Notes under the pieces: model-generated
Seen by the model: only the letters and a program-made list of their open reading frames with translations
The model's database searches: none
What the model was told of the DNA's origin: nothing
Assembly: GCA_022767125.1 (NCBI GenBank)
Contig: JALEPZ010000067.1
Span: 1 to 33,174, forward strand
Reading direction: 5' to 3'
Origin: Phocaeicola plebeius
GTDB taxonomy: Bacteria; Bacteroidota; Bacteroidia; Bacteroidales; Bacteroidaceae
DNA length: 33,174 nucleotides
Part shown: piece after piece, positions 1 to 7,464 of the stretch
How positions within the stretch are numbered: position 1 is the stretch's first letter
Layout: the number at the start of each line of letters is the position of its first letter
Position numbers and translations under genes: made by a program

Positions 1-1
1 T

Positions 2-75
2 TCTTCGTTAGCTCAGTCGGTTAGAGCATCTGACTGTTAATCAGAGGGTCCTTGGTTCAAGTCCAAGTCGAAGAG
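2..75 (+). tRNA. tRNA-Asn (GUU), copy 1
   Basis: Cloverleaf visible: acceptor 5' strand at 2-8, D arm with GCTCAG, anticodon loop CTGTTAA carrying GTT, and T stem 51-55 pairing with 63-67. The discriminator is G75 and CCA is not encoded. The last acceptor pair (T8 with T68) is a mismatch; copies 2 and 3 pair normally there. First of three near-identical tandem copies. Confidence 0.93.
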
Positions 76-97
76 CTCATTTCAACAATCATTGCAT

Positions 98-171
98 TCT
101 TCAGTAGCTCAGTCGGTTAGAGCATCTGACTGTTAATCAGAGGGTCGTTGGTTCAAGTCCAACCTGAAGAG
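98..171 (+). tRNA. tRNA-Asn (GUU), copy 2
   Basis: Same D arm and anticodon arm as the flanking copies, with anticodon GTT. Acceptor TCTTCAG pairs fully with CTGAAGA, and T stem GTTGG pairs with CCAAC. The acceptor and T stems differ from the other copies by compensatory changes, so it is a functional paralogue and not an assembly echo. Confidence 0.95.
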
Positions 172-177
172 CCAAAT

Positions 178-251
178 TCTTCGTTAGCTCAGTCGGTTAG
201 AGCATCTGACTGTTAATCAGAGGGTCCTTGGTTCAAGTCCAAGACGAAGAG
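178..251 (+). tRNA. tRNA-Asn (GUU), copy 3
   Basis: Acceptor TCTTCGT pairs perfectly with ACGAAGA; the T stem is CTTGG with CCAAG and the anticodon is GTT. It lies six bases after copy 2 and directly before a strong terminator, so it is the last gene of the tRNA transcript. Confidence 0.95.
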
Positions 252-253
252 CA

Positions 254-287
254 AAAAGTCCGTTTCTTCTTGAAACGGACTTTTTTT
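254..287 (+). terminator. Bidirectional intrinsic terminator after the tRNA-Asn array
   Basis: Stem AGTCCGTTTC / GAAACGGACT with a short loop, followed by a run of T on the plus strand and preceded by a run of A, so it also works on the minus strand. It can end both the tRNA transcript and the convergent lipoprotein gene whose stop is at 370. Confidence 0.88.
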
Positions 288-369
288 GTCTGCAGCTGAG
301 TGCTTGTCTGCTTCCCCAAGCTGTCCAGGGACATTCTTTCTGCTTCCTCTTTTTACCCTGTCATTCTCC

Positions 370-1638
370 CTACTCGTTCCTTTCTGTCCACTGGTCGGCC
401 AGAAATTCAGCGGTGGTATATTTCCATCCGTGTGGGCCGTATTTACCCAATGCCCGACGGGCAATCATCTTGTCGGGGTTCTCCTGGGCAGTGTTCACCG
501 GATCACCGTAAGGCGTAGGTATCATGGACGAGATGGAGTATTCCCAACTCTTGTCGGGCAGGATATTGCGGTACATGGTGACGATACAGTCGCCGATGGC
601 GTTGCCTTCTACCGACTTCCGCTCCCTGTCCCAGACCACCAACTGCCAGTGGCCACCTTTTGCCTTTTCGGCCTCTACCTTATGGCGCACAGCCTCCAGG
701 TCCTGGTTCTGCTGCATGCAGACCACGAACGTGCACGCTTCCCCATCGGGTACGGCAGCCTGCTCGTCATAGACCGAATAGTAGGAATGCGTGTCGCGGG
801 CAGAGCCGAAGCAGATGGACCAGTAGCGGGCATGCGCCGTCTTGTATTCCTCAACGGTCTTGGGGATCGTGACAGGAACGAAACTGAACACCAGCACCTG
901 ATCGTCCTTCAAGATGGTGCGGGCAAAAAGATAGTCGGTCGAGTTGTTCGGATAGTACGCCCCTCGGGAAGCGAGGAAGAACGGCATCTCGTCCCGTTCG
1001 TCCGACCACAGATGGCTGTACGACACGTCGAACGAAGTGACATTCGAGTTCATGCGGATCGGGGCTGCCACCTCCTCCATCGTGTTCCGATCCATCGCCT
1101 CAATGGACGGCAGCTCCACACCGCCGTATTCATCTACACCGAGGTACTCACGAACGACAATGGTGGCCCGCCTCACTCCCTCCTTAACCCTGCACACGTT
1201 CGGTGAGCCCAGCCGGCGCACCTGGCTGTCATCCATAGCAGACGGAACAATGTACACCGTAAAGCTGCCCTGGTCCGGCGAAGTGACGACAAAGGGGTTG
1301 ATACTGCCATCGTCGGGGACTATCTCATTGTCGGCAAAGCCTCCGATGGCTTCCCCTTTCTCATCATCGTACAGGCTGAAACTGAAGAAACGGGCTTTCG
1401 GGAAGGCTCCCTTGATGCGGAGGACCAGATCGGAATGCTGCTCAGTGCTCCACGTATATTCCCAATAGTTGACGTACAGGTCGGGATAGGCAAAAATGGT
1501 ACCGTCGCTCCCTACCAGAGTCTTTCCCCACTGCTCTTTCGGGGAAGGATTGACGATCTCGATACGGTCATCATTGTCCGAGCATCCGGTCACGACCAGC
1601 AAAAGGGTCATCGCAAAATAAAGAAGATGTTTCATCAT
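370..1638 (-). CDS. Secreted lipoprotein of unknown function, 422 aa
   Basis: The N-terminus is a lipoprotein signal peptide: two Met, hydrophobic core LLYFAMTLLLVV, lipobox VTGC with Cys19 as the predicted lipidated residue, then Ser-Asp-rich residues, so it should be anchored in an outer or inner membrane leaflet. A central stretch (about residues 75-110, KARFFSFSLYDDEKG and then EIVPDDGSINPF) resembles the C-terminal type of DUF1254/DUF1214 proteins, but this is a weak memory-based resemblance. No catalytic motif is recognised. It starts 67 bp after the stop of the upstream lipoprotein gene on the same strand, so the two are probably co-transcribed under the AraC-type regulator further upstream. 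A start three bases later (second Met, 1635) is equally possible. Confidence 0.75.
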   Translation of the reverse strand: MMKHLLYFAMTLLLVVTGCSDNDDRIEIVNPSPKEQWGKTLVGSDGTIFAYPDLYVNYWEYTWSTEQHSDLVLRIKGAFPKARFFSFSLYDDEKGEAIGGFADNEIVPDDGSINPFVVTSPDQGSFTVYIVPSAMDDSQVRRLGSPNVCRVKEGVRRATIVVREYLGVDEYGGVELPSIEAMDRNTMEEVAAPIRMNSNVTSFDVSYSHLWSDERDEMPFFLASRGAYYPNNSTDYLFARTILKDDQVLVFSFVPVTIPKTVEEYKTAHARYWSICFGSARDTHSYYSVYDEQAAVPDGEACTFVVCMQQNQDLEAVRHKVEAEKAKGGHWQLVVWDRERKSVEGNAIGDCIVTMYRNILPDKSWEYSISSMIPTPYGDPVNTAQENPDKMIARRALGKYGPHGWKYTTAEFLADQWTERNE

Positions 1639-1705
1639 GGTATAAAGTGGTTCATTAACGAGTGATACAATATGGGTGAATACTTTCCAGACCGTCTGTC
1701 TGTAT

Positions 1706-3343
1706 TTACTGGAGGTGTACCCGGTAAGGGCCGCTCACCGAGTTGAACAGCAAGTCCCCGTTCTCTAAGTACTGAATGATGGCATAGGTGCCGTTGCCGC
1801 GGCTGGTGTCACCGAAGATGACCCGATGGCGGACAACTCCCGTGTTCCAGTCCAGCCCCGTCACTTCCCATCCATCGGTGGTACTGTAGCCGTTGACAAA
1901 GACCATCTCCGAGGCCGTGCTGACCGCAGGAATCATGCTGGGCGAACTGATGTCCCCTCTGACCCACACCGTCTCCCAACAGTTGGAAGCGGTGTTCCAC
2001 CGCAGGCGTTCCACCCCGCGCGGTGTCTCAATCAGCGGACCGATAGCCAGCACATCCACCACCTTGTCGCCCGTCGTCGGCGCACCGGTCAGGACATTGT
2101 TGACCACAAATGCCCCGTAGCCCGCACATACGACCGACTGTTCCGACTGCACCCACTCCGTTTCTTTCGGCAAGCCGCAGGTCACCTCATACACGTCGGC
2201 CACCCGCGGATTGCCCGGCACCACCTCCCGTGCATCCGCCGGAATGCCGTCGCGCCAGAAAGCCACGATCTTCATCCGCCGTGCACCGTCCGTAATGACC
2301 ACCAACCGGTCTTCGTCGTCGCCGAAGCCCATGAGGGTAGGCGTAGATCCGGTACCCGTACCCATCTTGATGGAAGGAGCATTGGGGCCGCCATCATAGC
2401 TGGCACTCCATGCCCCGTCCGCCTCGTCGGTGCTGAGCCGCCTGTTTTTCCACACGATCTTTTGCATCCGCCCATCGCCGTTCTCCAGTTGGCCGTTGCT
2501 GGCCACGTAGATGCCATTCTGCTCATCAACAGCCACCGAGTTCGTCAGCACCTGCCCGTCCGGCAAGGGACAATTGTCGATGACTCCGGTCAGCTCGCGA
2601 TCGACAATTACGATTCCCCGGTTGTAGCCCACTACCAGGTAGCCGTCGTAGGTCATGACCACCCCTACCAGCGTCTTTGCGCCCACCACACTGCCACTGA
2701 TGTCGAGTTGCCGGTCGAGCACGATGCCCTTCTCGGGCTGCGAGGCATCGGCCAGCCGGTAGCGGGCGATGCAGGTTCCGATATTGGTATAGGCATAGTT
2801 GTCCTTGTCGCACAGCACGTAGTTACCGCTGGCGATGGCGAACATCGGGTTCTGGCCCAGGAAAGGAACGATGGCATTGTAGAGTTCCTGTGTCGAGGCA
2901 TACTTCGCCGAGAGCTGGCGCAGCTGCTCTTCGGTCTTCAACGTGCCCGAAGGCAGTCCCGCTTCACCCAGTTTCGTGAAAGCCCCGTCCGCCGTCCGGT
3001 AGTACGACACACGGTCGCTGCTCATGCCCCACATATAGCCGTCTGCCGCTGCCGACAGCGTCATCAGGTTCACCGGACCGCTCCATCCCCCTTCGCACGC
3101 ATCCGGGTCGGCGTAAAAAATCCCGTCCGCCACCTTATATGGAAAGGCGTCTGTCTGTGCGGAGTTGAAATGAGTAATACTGTAATGCTCTTGCGCCAGG
3201 AAAGGATTCCGCCGCGGAACGTTCACCTGACCGAGCGGCTGCTGTGCGCCGCTGTCGCCGCCCGACTCATGGTCCGAGCAAGCCATGAATGGTACACATA
3301 CCAGTGCCCAAACAAAGTGGTTGAATAGTTTCATCTTGTCCAT
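1706..3343 (-). CDS. Secreted lipoprotein, probable beta-propeller-like, 545 aa
   Basis: The open frame extends up to 3544, but the plausible start is the Met at 3343 (or 3334). This begins a signal peptide MKLFNHFVWALVCVPFMAC with lipobox FMAC, followed by an acidic, Gly/Ser-rich linker. The extra 67 upstream codons have no signal-peptide logic and overlap the end of the preceding gene. The mature part has recurring short strands with GYxV, GIVIVD and NGIYVASNG patterns, typical of secreted beta-propeller or NHL-like proteins; this fold call is inference. No catalytic residues are recognised. It sits between a 7-TM AraC regulator and a second lipoprotein, which suggests a surface or periplasmic function under that regulator. 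Expression and substrate cannot be predicted. Confidence 0.72.
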   Translation of the reverse strand: MDKMKLFNHFVWALVCVPFMACSDHESGGDSGAQQPLGQVNVPRRNPFLAQEHYSITHFNSAQTDAFPYKVADGIFYADPDACEGGWSGPVNLMTLSAAADGYMWGMSSDRVSYYRTADGAFTKLGEAGLPSGTLKTEEQLRQLSAKYASTQELYNAIVPFLGQNPMFAIASGNYVLCDKDNYAYTNIGTCIARYRLADASQPEKGIVLDRQLDISGSVVGAKTLVGVVMTYDGYLVVGYNRGIVIVDRELTGVIDNCPLPDGQVLTNSVAVDEQNGIYVASNGQLENGDGRMQKIVWKNRRLSTDEADGAWSASYDGGPNAPSIKMGTGTGSTPTLMGFGDDEDRLVVITDGARRMKIVAFWRDGIPADAREVVPGNPRVADVYEVTCGLPKETEWVQSEQSVVCAGYGAFVVNNVLTGAPTTGDKVVDVLAIGPLIETPRGVERLRWNTASNCWETVWVRGDISSPSMIPAVSTASEMVFVNGYSTTDGWEVTGLDWNTGVVRHRVIFGDTSRGNGTYAIIQYLENGDLLFNSVSGPYRVHLQ

Positions 3344-3450
3344 AGTCACACATTCAAAAGGTTTCTGCAAAGAAAACAGATTGCTGCAGAAACGGCGTGA
3401 CAACAAGACAAGAGTTAGCGACAAAAAGGCAAGAAAGCAGGACAATCCGA

Positions 3451-3458
3451 CAAAATTA
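3451..3458 (-). promoter_or_regulatory. Possible -7 box for the two lipoprotein genes
   Basis: The minus strand reads TAATTTTG, matching the Bacteroidetes -7 consensus TAnnTTTG, about 110 bp before the start at 3343. No good -33 TTTG lies about 20 bp upstream, so it is weak. Confidence 0.3.
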
Positions 3459-3524
3459 TACAAAACAGACAATTTCGTCTCACATTCCGGCACAGAACAG
3501 CTGTCCATGCCGGGACGTCCGTCT

Positions 3525-4649
3525 TCAGGACTTGCCTTCAGCATACTGCTTACGGACGCGGCTGAATGTCCTCACCGTCCCGAAACCGCTGTTCACCGCC
3601 ACCTCCAACTGGCTGGCCTCGGGATGCTCCTCGCGATAGCGCATGGCGTGCTCGATGCGCAGTGCATTGACGAAATCATAAAACGAAGTGAACCGCTCGC
3701 GGAAGACAATGGACAGGTAGGTGCGGTTCGTACCTAACCGTCGCGCCAGGTCCTGCTTGTTGAAACTGGGATCCAAGTAGAGCCGTTCGCCCACCACGGC
3801 ATTGCGGATCTTCTCCTCCAGCTGTTCCATCAGCGTGTCCGACAGTTCGCGCGGCCGCTCCACCGTGTCGCTGCCATACACCTCCAGCACTTCCTCCCCC
3901 TCTTCCTGCGACTGATCGACCGTCTTCTCCATCGACTCCTCGATGGAGCGGCACTCCATGCGGTGCGAGGGCAAGATGTACAGCAGCAGCCAGACACCCG
4001 CGCCCGACAGGACGATGTTGAATACGGCATATACCTCCCGGCTATCTGTCAGGAACACACCCATGGCCAGCAGCCAGAAAAACAGCGGAACGAAGGCGAT
4101 GCTCCGGGCAAAATGGACCGGGAAGTCCTCCTCGTTGGAGAACTCACCGTGCTGGTAGTCGGAAACACGGCGGGCCAGCCAACGGGTGACGCACATCAGA
4201 TGGACTGTGACGAAGAAAGAAGAAAGCACCATAAGGCCGATGACCCAACTGCGCCACGGCTCCAGCCTGTCTCCTCCCCAGCAGGCAAAGACAAACAGCA
4301 CCAGCAGTGCCAGCCCGGGCAGACAGCCTACCAGCAGGAAATTCATCCACCTGTATTTCACCTTGCAGGAGAAATAGCTCCTGAAGGACACAGCACCAAA
4401 CGAGGGGATGTAAACGATGAAGAAACACCGGACGAACAGCCACGTGTCCGGACTTTCCGGGTGTATCAGGTAAGGGAACAGCAACAATATGGCGAGGAAA
4501 TAGCCCGCCACATACTTGCGCGATGGATAGAAATAATCCGCCTTCCTGCTATAGGGATGACACAGATGACACCAGCGGACGATGCCACAGATGGCAGCCG
4601 TCACCATCAGGATCAGACAGGCAGAATAGTAAAACAATGAAGTCTCCAT
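3525..4649 (-). CDS. Seven-TM membrane AraC-family transcriptional regulator, 374 aa
   Basis: Seven hydrophobic segments fill about residues 1-245, beginning FYYSACLILMVTAAICGIV and ending VYAVFNIVLSGAGVWLLLYIL. An acidic linker (about 255-285) follows, then a C-terminal AraC HTH domain (about 295-374, with LARRLGTNRTYLSIVFRERF and a second helix-turn-helix SQLEVAVNSGFGTVRTFSRV). The layout is a membrane-embedded sensor with a cytoplasmic DNA-binding output. The frame is open to 4760, but I chose Met 4649. A -7-like box lies at 4674-4681, just upstream of it and downstream of the longer start, and the extra N-terminal residues lack a clear role. It is divergent from the fimbria-type operon at 5220 and upstream of two lipoprotein genes, so either could be its target. 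The ligand is unknown. Confidence 0.85.
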   Translation of the reverse strand: METSLFYYSACLILMVTAAICGIVRWCHLCHPYSRKADYFYPSRKYVAGYFLAILLLFPYLIHPESPDTWLFVRCFFIVYIPSFGAVSFRSYFSCKVKYRWMNFLLVGCLPGLALLVLFVFACWGGDRLEPWRSWVIGLMVLSSFFVTVHLMCVTRWLARRVSDYQHGEFSNEEDFPVHFARSIAFVPLFFWLLAMGVFLTDSREVYAVFNIVLSGAGVWLLLYILPSHRMECRSIEESMEKTVDQSQEEGEEVLEVYGSDTVERPRELSDTLMEQLEEKIRNAVVGERLYLDPSFNKQDLARRLGTNRTYLSIVFRERFTSFYDFVNALRIEHAMRYREEHPEASQLEVAVNSGFGTVRTFSRVRKQYAEGKS

Positions 4650-4673
4650 AAGCTCACAAATGGTTTTCGCCAG

Positions 4674-4681
4674 CAAACTTA
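4674..4681 (-). promoter_or_regulatory. Probable -7 box of the AraC-type regulator
   Basis: The minus strand reads TAAGTTTG, a full match to TAnnTTTG, 24 bp before the ATG at 4649. A TTTG (complement at 4706-4709) lies 24 bp upstream, slightly further than the usual 19-21, so confidence is moderate. Confidence 0.45.
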
Positions 4682-5195
4682 CAAAAAAAAATCCGGTGGC
4701 GGATGCAAACCGCTCAAAACTTGGAGATGAAAAGGTTACATCCATTGAATTCAAAAGCAATGCAGAAAGGAACTTTATCTGACAAAAAGCAGCGGAGAAA
4801 CAGGCAGTCTATCTCTGTCTTGTTACAAATCATTTACACTTTATGATACCGACTTCCCAGATAGGAGAGAATTAGTTGGTTAAAGACAAAGTTTGAAGTT
4901 GATGCTTACGGTGTATGCTATAACTGTATCTCTGAATGTGGAGGGAGAGACTGTAGTGCTCTCGCTCACACATTCGGGTTACCCCTTATACATACTCACG
5001 TGGGTATTACTCAGACACAACTATACATCATGGGAGAAGAGCAGTTTAGATATAAATCATGGATTCCATGTCCCATTTCATCAATTTTATGCTGAATGAT
5101 ACATAATCATAAACCGTAAAATCCCAAATTATACATTTTTTCACGAGTATTTTAACAAGTAGAAAATTGTGCTCACTGAGCTTAAAACATTTGAC
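4682..5195. other. AT-rich intergenic region between the regulator and the fimbrial operon
   Basis: About 500 bases with no convincing gene. Short open frames of 68-73 codons exist on both strands but lack start signals and family resemblance. A 6+6 bp palindrome (CATGGA T TCCATG, 5058-5070) and a small GAGAG...CTCTC hairpin near 4946-4966 are visible. I found no long inverted repeats of the kind that bracket invertible promoters. The region probably holds the divergent control elements of the two flanking transcription units. Confidence 0.5.
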
Positions 5196-5203
5196 TACAT
5201 TTG
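5196..5203 (+). promoter_or_regulatory. Likely -7 box of the fimbria-type operon
   Basis: TACATTTG matches TAnnTTTG, 17 bases before the ATG at 5220. No clear -33 element is found at the usual distance, which fits a promoter needing an activator. The transcript leader would be only about ten bases. Confidence 0.5.
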
Positions 5204-5219
5204 CTTCAAAAAAAGAGAC

Positions 5220-5792
5220 ATGGTAACAAATAGAGTTTGGATGAGCCTCATGGCCATCCTCGTCCAAACATTCCTTCTTTTAGAAGCGCAAGCGCAGGAA
5301 GCAGCCATCAAGACGAACGCCTTGTATCTGCTGACAGGGACAATGAACATCGGCGGCGAACTGGCCACCGGAGAACAAACCTCCCTTTCGCTGCAAGTGC
5401 AATACCATCCGTGGGAATGGGGCAACAACAAAAAAATGAAACACATTTGGGTACAACCGGAATACCGCTACTGGTGGAAAGGGGTGTTCACGGGTAGCTT
5501 CATGGGCATCCACCTGAACTGGGCGAACTATAACATCGCGAAAATGCCTCCCATCACTACCCTCAAGAACCATCGTTACCAGGGCAATGCCATCGGCTGC
5601 GGCCTGACCTATGGCTACCAATGGCTGTTGGGCACCTACTGGAACCTCGAGACCAGCGTATCAGCCGGCTACCTGCATCTGCACTACAAACGATACGGAC
5701 CGGAAAAGAACGACCCGATGGAGAAGGAATCGTATTCGAACTACATAGGTCCGTACCAAGTAGGCGTAACGCTGACCTATTTCCTGCGATAG
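5220..5792 (+). CDS. DUF3575 family outer-membrane-associated protein, 190 aa (copy A)
   Basis: I place the start at Met 5220, not at the upstream Met 5169. From there a signal peptide (MVTNRVWMSLMAILVQTFLLLEAQAQ, cleavage after AQAQ) leads straight into AAIKTNALYLLTGTMNIGGELA, the characteristic DUF3575 opening. The body has alternating aromatic beta-strand-like segments (WVQPEYRYWWKGVFTGSF, GLTYGYQWLLGTYWNLE) and ends in Arg after YFL, compatible with a small beta-barrel or periplasmic partner. It is clearly paralogous to the protein at 6870-7442, with identical length (190 aa) and shared motifs (HYKRY, WNIE/WNLE...SAGY, YVGP/YIGP). It is the first gene of the fimbria-type operon. DUF3575 proteins commonly accompany Mfa-type fimbrial genes in Bacteroidales; the biochemical role is unknown. 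Confidence 0.83.
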   Translation: MVTNRVWMSLMAILVQTFLLLEAQAQEAAIKTNALYLLTGTMNIGGELATGEQTSLSLQVQYHPWEWGNNKKMKHIWVQPEYRYWWKGVFTGSFMGIHLNWANYNIAKMPPITTLKNHRYQGNAIGCGLTYGYQWLLGTYWNLETSVSAGYLHLHYKRYGPEKNDPMEKESYSNYIGPYQVGVTLTYFLR

Positions 5793-5835
5793 AAGATACT
5801 GTCAATAACCTATATATAAATAAGTAGAAACTCAC

Positions 5836-6864
5836 ATGAAACGAACCCCTGCCTTGCTGGGATGGCTTCTCTGTACGGGAGCACTCAGCGCACAGACCTA
5901 CCAGCTGAAGGTCTTGTCCACCGAATGGACTTGCCAACAGGACTCGACCGTGCTGAAGATGGAACTTTCACTGTCGACCGATGACCTTAAGTCGTTCGAC
6001 CACATTCATATCACCCCTATCCTGACCAGCGGGAACCAACGCATTCCCCTGTCTACCCTCGTACTGAACAGCAAACAGGCGCAGAAGAAGGCGGTCCGCG
6101 AACATCTGCTGGCCCGCCAGAAAGGGAATGCCCCTGCCGCACATAGCTTTCTCTGGGCCAGTCCGCAGCAGACCTTCAGCTATCGGGGAGCCACCGCAGG
6201 CATCTTCCGGCAGACGGGGACAAAGCTGGAAATACAGAAAGAAGTATTCCAACGCAACGGAAACCGCACGCAGAACGAGCTGCTGACCGTCGGGATATCT
6301 CCGGCAGGTCCTACGGCAGCCCTTCCGGTCGCCCCCGTCGGACCTGCCGTAGAGCAAGAGCCGGCCGGGACACAGGCCCGACCGGCTACGGTCAGCTACA
6401 AAGGCAGCTACCTGTCGCCCGAAAGCGACGTGACCGACGAGCGCAACCAGAAAGAGCTGAACTTCAGTCTGGACGAAGCGAAGGTCATCGCCGAAATTAC
6501 CCCGCAGATGCTGTCCCTGCGCGAACTGTATGCAGTGGCCCTGAGCTATAAAAGCCAGCCCGACAAGTTCTACCACATCATCCAGACCAGCGTGCAGATT
6601 TACCCAGCCCATCCGGTGGCCAATCTGAACGCAGCCGCTGCCGCATTGGAACAGGGCAACGTAGAGGCTGCCGGCCGCTACCTGCAAGTGGCCTCTCACG
6701 AGACACTGGCCTATAAAAGCTGCCGAGGTATCTATGAGCTGTTGTGCAACAACCTTTATGAAGGCATCCGCCTGCTGAAAGCCGCCAAGGCAGAAGGGTC
6801 GGAAGAGGCCGCCATCAACCTGAAACTGTTCTTCGACTCCAACAAAACCACTGAAATTCCGTAA
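5836..6864 (+). CDS. DUF3868-type protein with C-terminal TPR-like region, 342 aa
   Basis: The signal peptide ends near ALSAQ (residue 20). The N-terminal part (about 20-150: STEWTCQQDSTVLKMELSLSTDDLKSF, then RIPLSTLVLNSKQAQKKAVREHLL) resembles the DUF3868 domain found in fimbrial loci. After a Pro/Ala-rich linker (about 155-190), the C-terminal part (about 220-335) has helical TPR-like repeats. There the segment PAHPVANLNAAAAALEQGNVEAA is the pattern usually seen behind an OmpA-like domain in this family, but no OmpA-like domain is visible between them. It lies 43 bp after DUF3575 copy A and 5 bp before copy B, so it is in the same operon. It is probably periplasmic or outer-membrane associated and assists fimbria assembly (inference). 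Confidence 0.78.
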   Translation: MKRTPALLGWLLCTGALSAQTYQLKVLSTEWTCQQDSTVLKMELSLSTDDLKSFDHIHITPILTSGNQRIPLSTLVLNSKQAQKKAVREHLLARQKGNAPAAHSFLWASPQQTFSYRGATAGIFRQTGTKLEIQKEVFQRNGNRTQNELLTVGISPAGPTAALPVAPVGPAVEQEPAGTQARPATVSYKGSYLSPESDVTDERNQKELNFSLDEAKVIAEITPQMLSLRELYAVALSYKSQPDKFYHIIQTSVQIYPAHPVANLNAAAAALEQGNVEAAGRYLQVASHETLAYKSCRGIYELLCNNLYEGIRLLKAAKAEGSEEAAINLKLFFDSNKTTEIP

Positions 6865-6869
6865 TAGCC

Positions 6870-7442
6870 ATGAGAAAAGCCTGCTTCTATTGTCTATGGA
6901 CAGCCCTTTCGGCCGCCGCCAGCCTGCCGGCACAGACCATCGCCGTGAAAACAAATACCCTTTCCGCCGTCATGGGGTCGCTGAATGCAGGCTTCGAACT
7001 GGCAGCCGGCCGACGCACCACATGGGAAGGCTATGGCAGCATCCGCCCGTGGACACGCGGCGAGATGAGCGTGGAGAAATACTGGCTGGCACAGACTGAA
7101 GTGCGCCACTGGCTGTGCCAGAAGTTCAACGGCGGTTTTGTGGGCGGCTTCCTCAACGGCGCCCAGTTCAACATGGGAGGGAAGAAACTGCCTTTCGGAC
7201 TGTTCCCCGACCTGCAGCAGCACCGCTACGAAGGATATCTGCTGGGCGGTGGAGTGACAGGGGGCTACCAGTTTCTGCTGGATACGCACTGGAATATAGA
7301 ATGTTCCATCAGTGCGGGATATGAATTTATCCACTACAAACGTTACCGTTGTCCCCGGGAATGTGCCAGACTGGACAAAACGGACAACTACCACTATGTG
7401 GGACCGACCAAGGCCTCCATCAGCCTTATCTATCTGTTCTAA
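6870..7442 (+). CDS. DUF3575 family outer-membrane-associated protein, 190 aa (copy B)
   Basis: The signal peptide runs MRKACFYCLWTALSAAASLPAQ and is followed by TIAVKTNTLSAVMGSLNAGFELAAG, matching the family opening seen in copy A. Strand-like segments alternate through the body, and the motif WNIECSISAGYEFIHYKRY near residue 145 is shared with copy A. Two Cys near residues 160-165 (CPRECARL) are absent from copy A. It ends in hydrophobic IYLF, as outer-membrane beta-barrels often do. The start is 5 bp after the upstream stop, indicating translational coupling. Copy A and copy B are diverged duplicates, each paired with one DUF3868-type gene. Confidence 0.85.
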   Translation: MRKACFYCLWTALSAAASLPAQTIAVKTNTLSAVMGSLNAGFELAAGRRTTWEGYGSIRPWTRGEMSVEKYWLAQTEVRHWLCQKFNGGFVGGFLNGAQFNMGGKKLPFGLFPDLQQHRYEGYLLGGGVTGGYQFLLDTHWNIECSISAGYEFIHYKRYRCPRECARLDKTDNYHYVGPTKASISLIYLF

Positions 7443-7464
7443 CAACTTTAATGCATTGATCATC

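Noticed and set aside
286-1206. Long plus-strand open frame of 306 codons across the first lipoprotein gene
   Set aside because: It is antisense to the lipoprotein gene, has no recognisable family or start signal, and its composition is that of a shadow frame.
1826-3328. 500-codon plus-strand open frame over the second lipoprotein gene
   Set aside because: Antisense shadow of a gene with a clear signal peptide. It is rich in His/Arg/Val from reverse reading and has no domain.
4761-5195. Possible invertible promoter in front of the fimbrial operon
   Set aside because: No pair of inverted repeats longer than about six bases was seen by eye and no recombinase gene is nearby.
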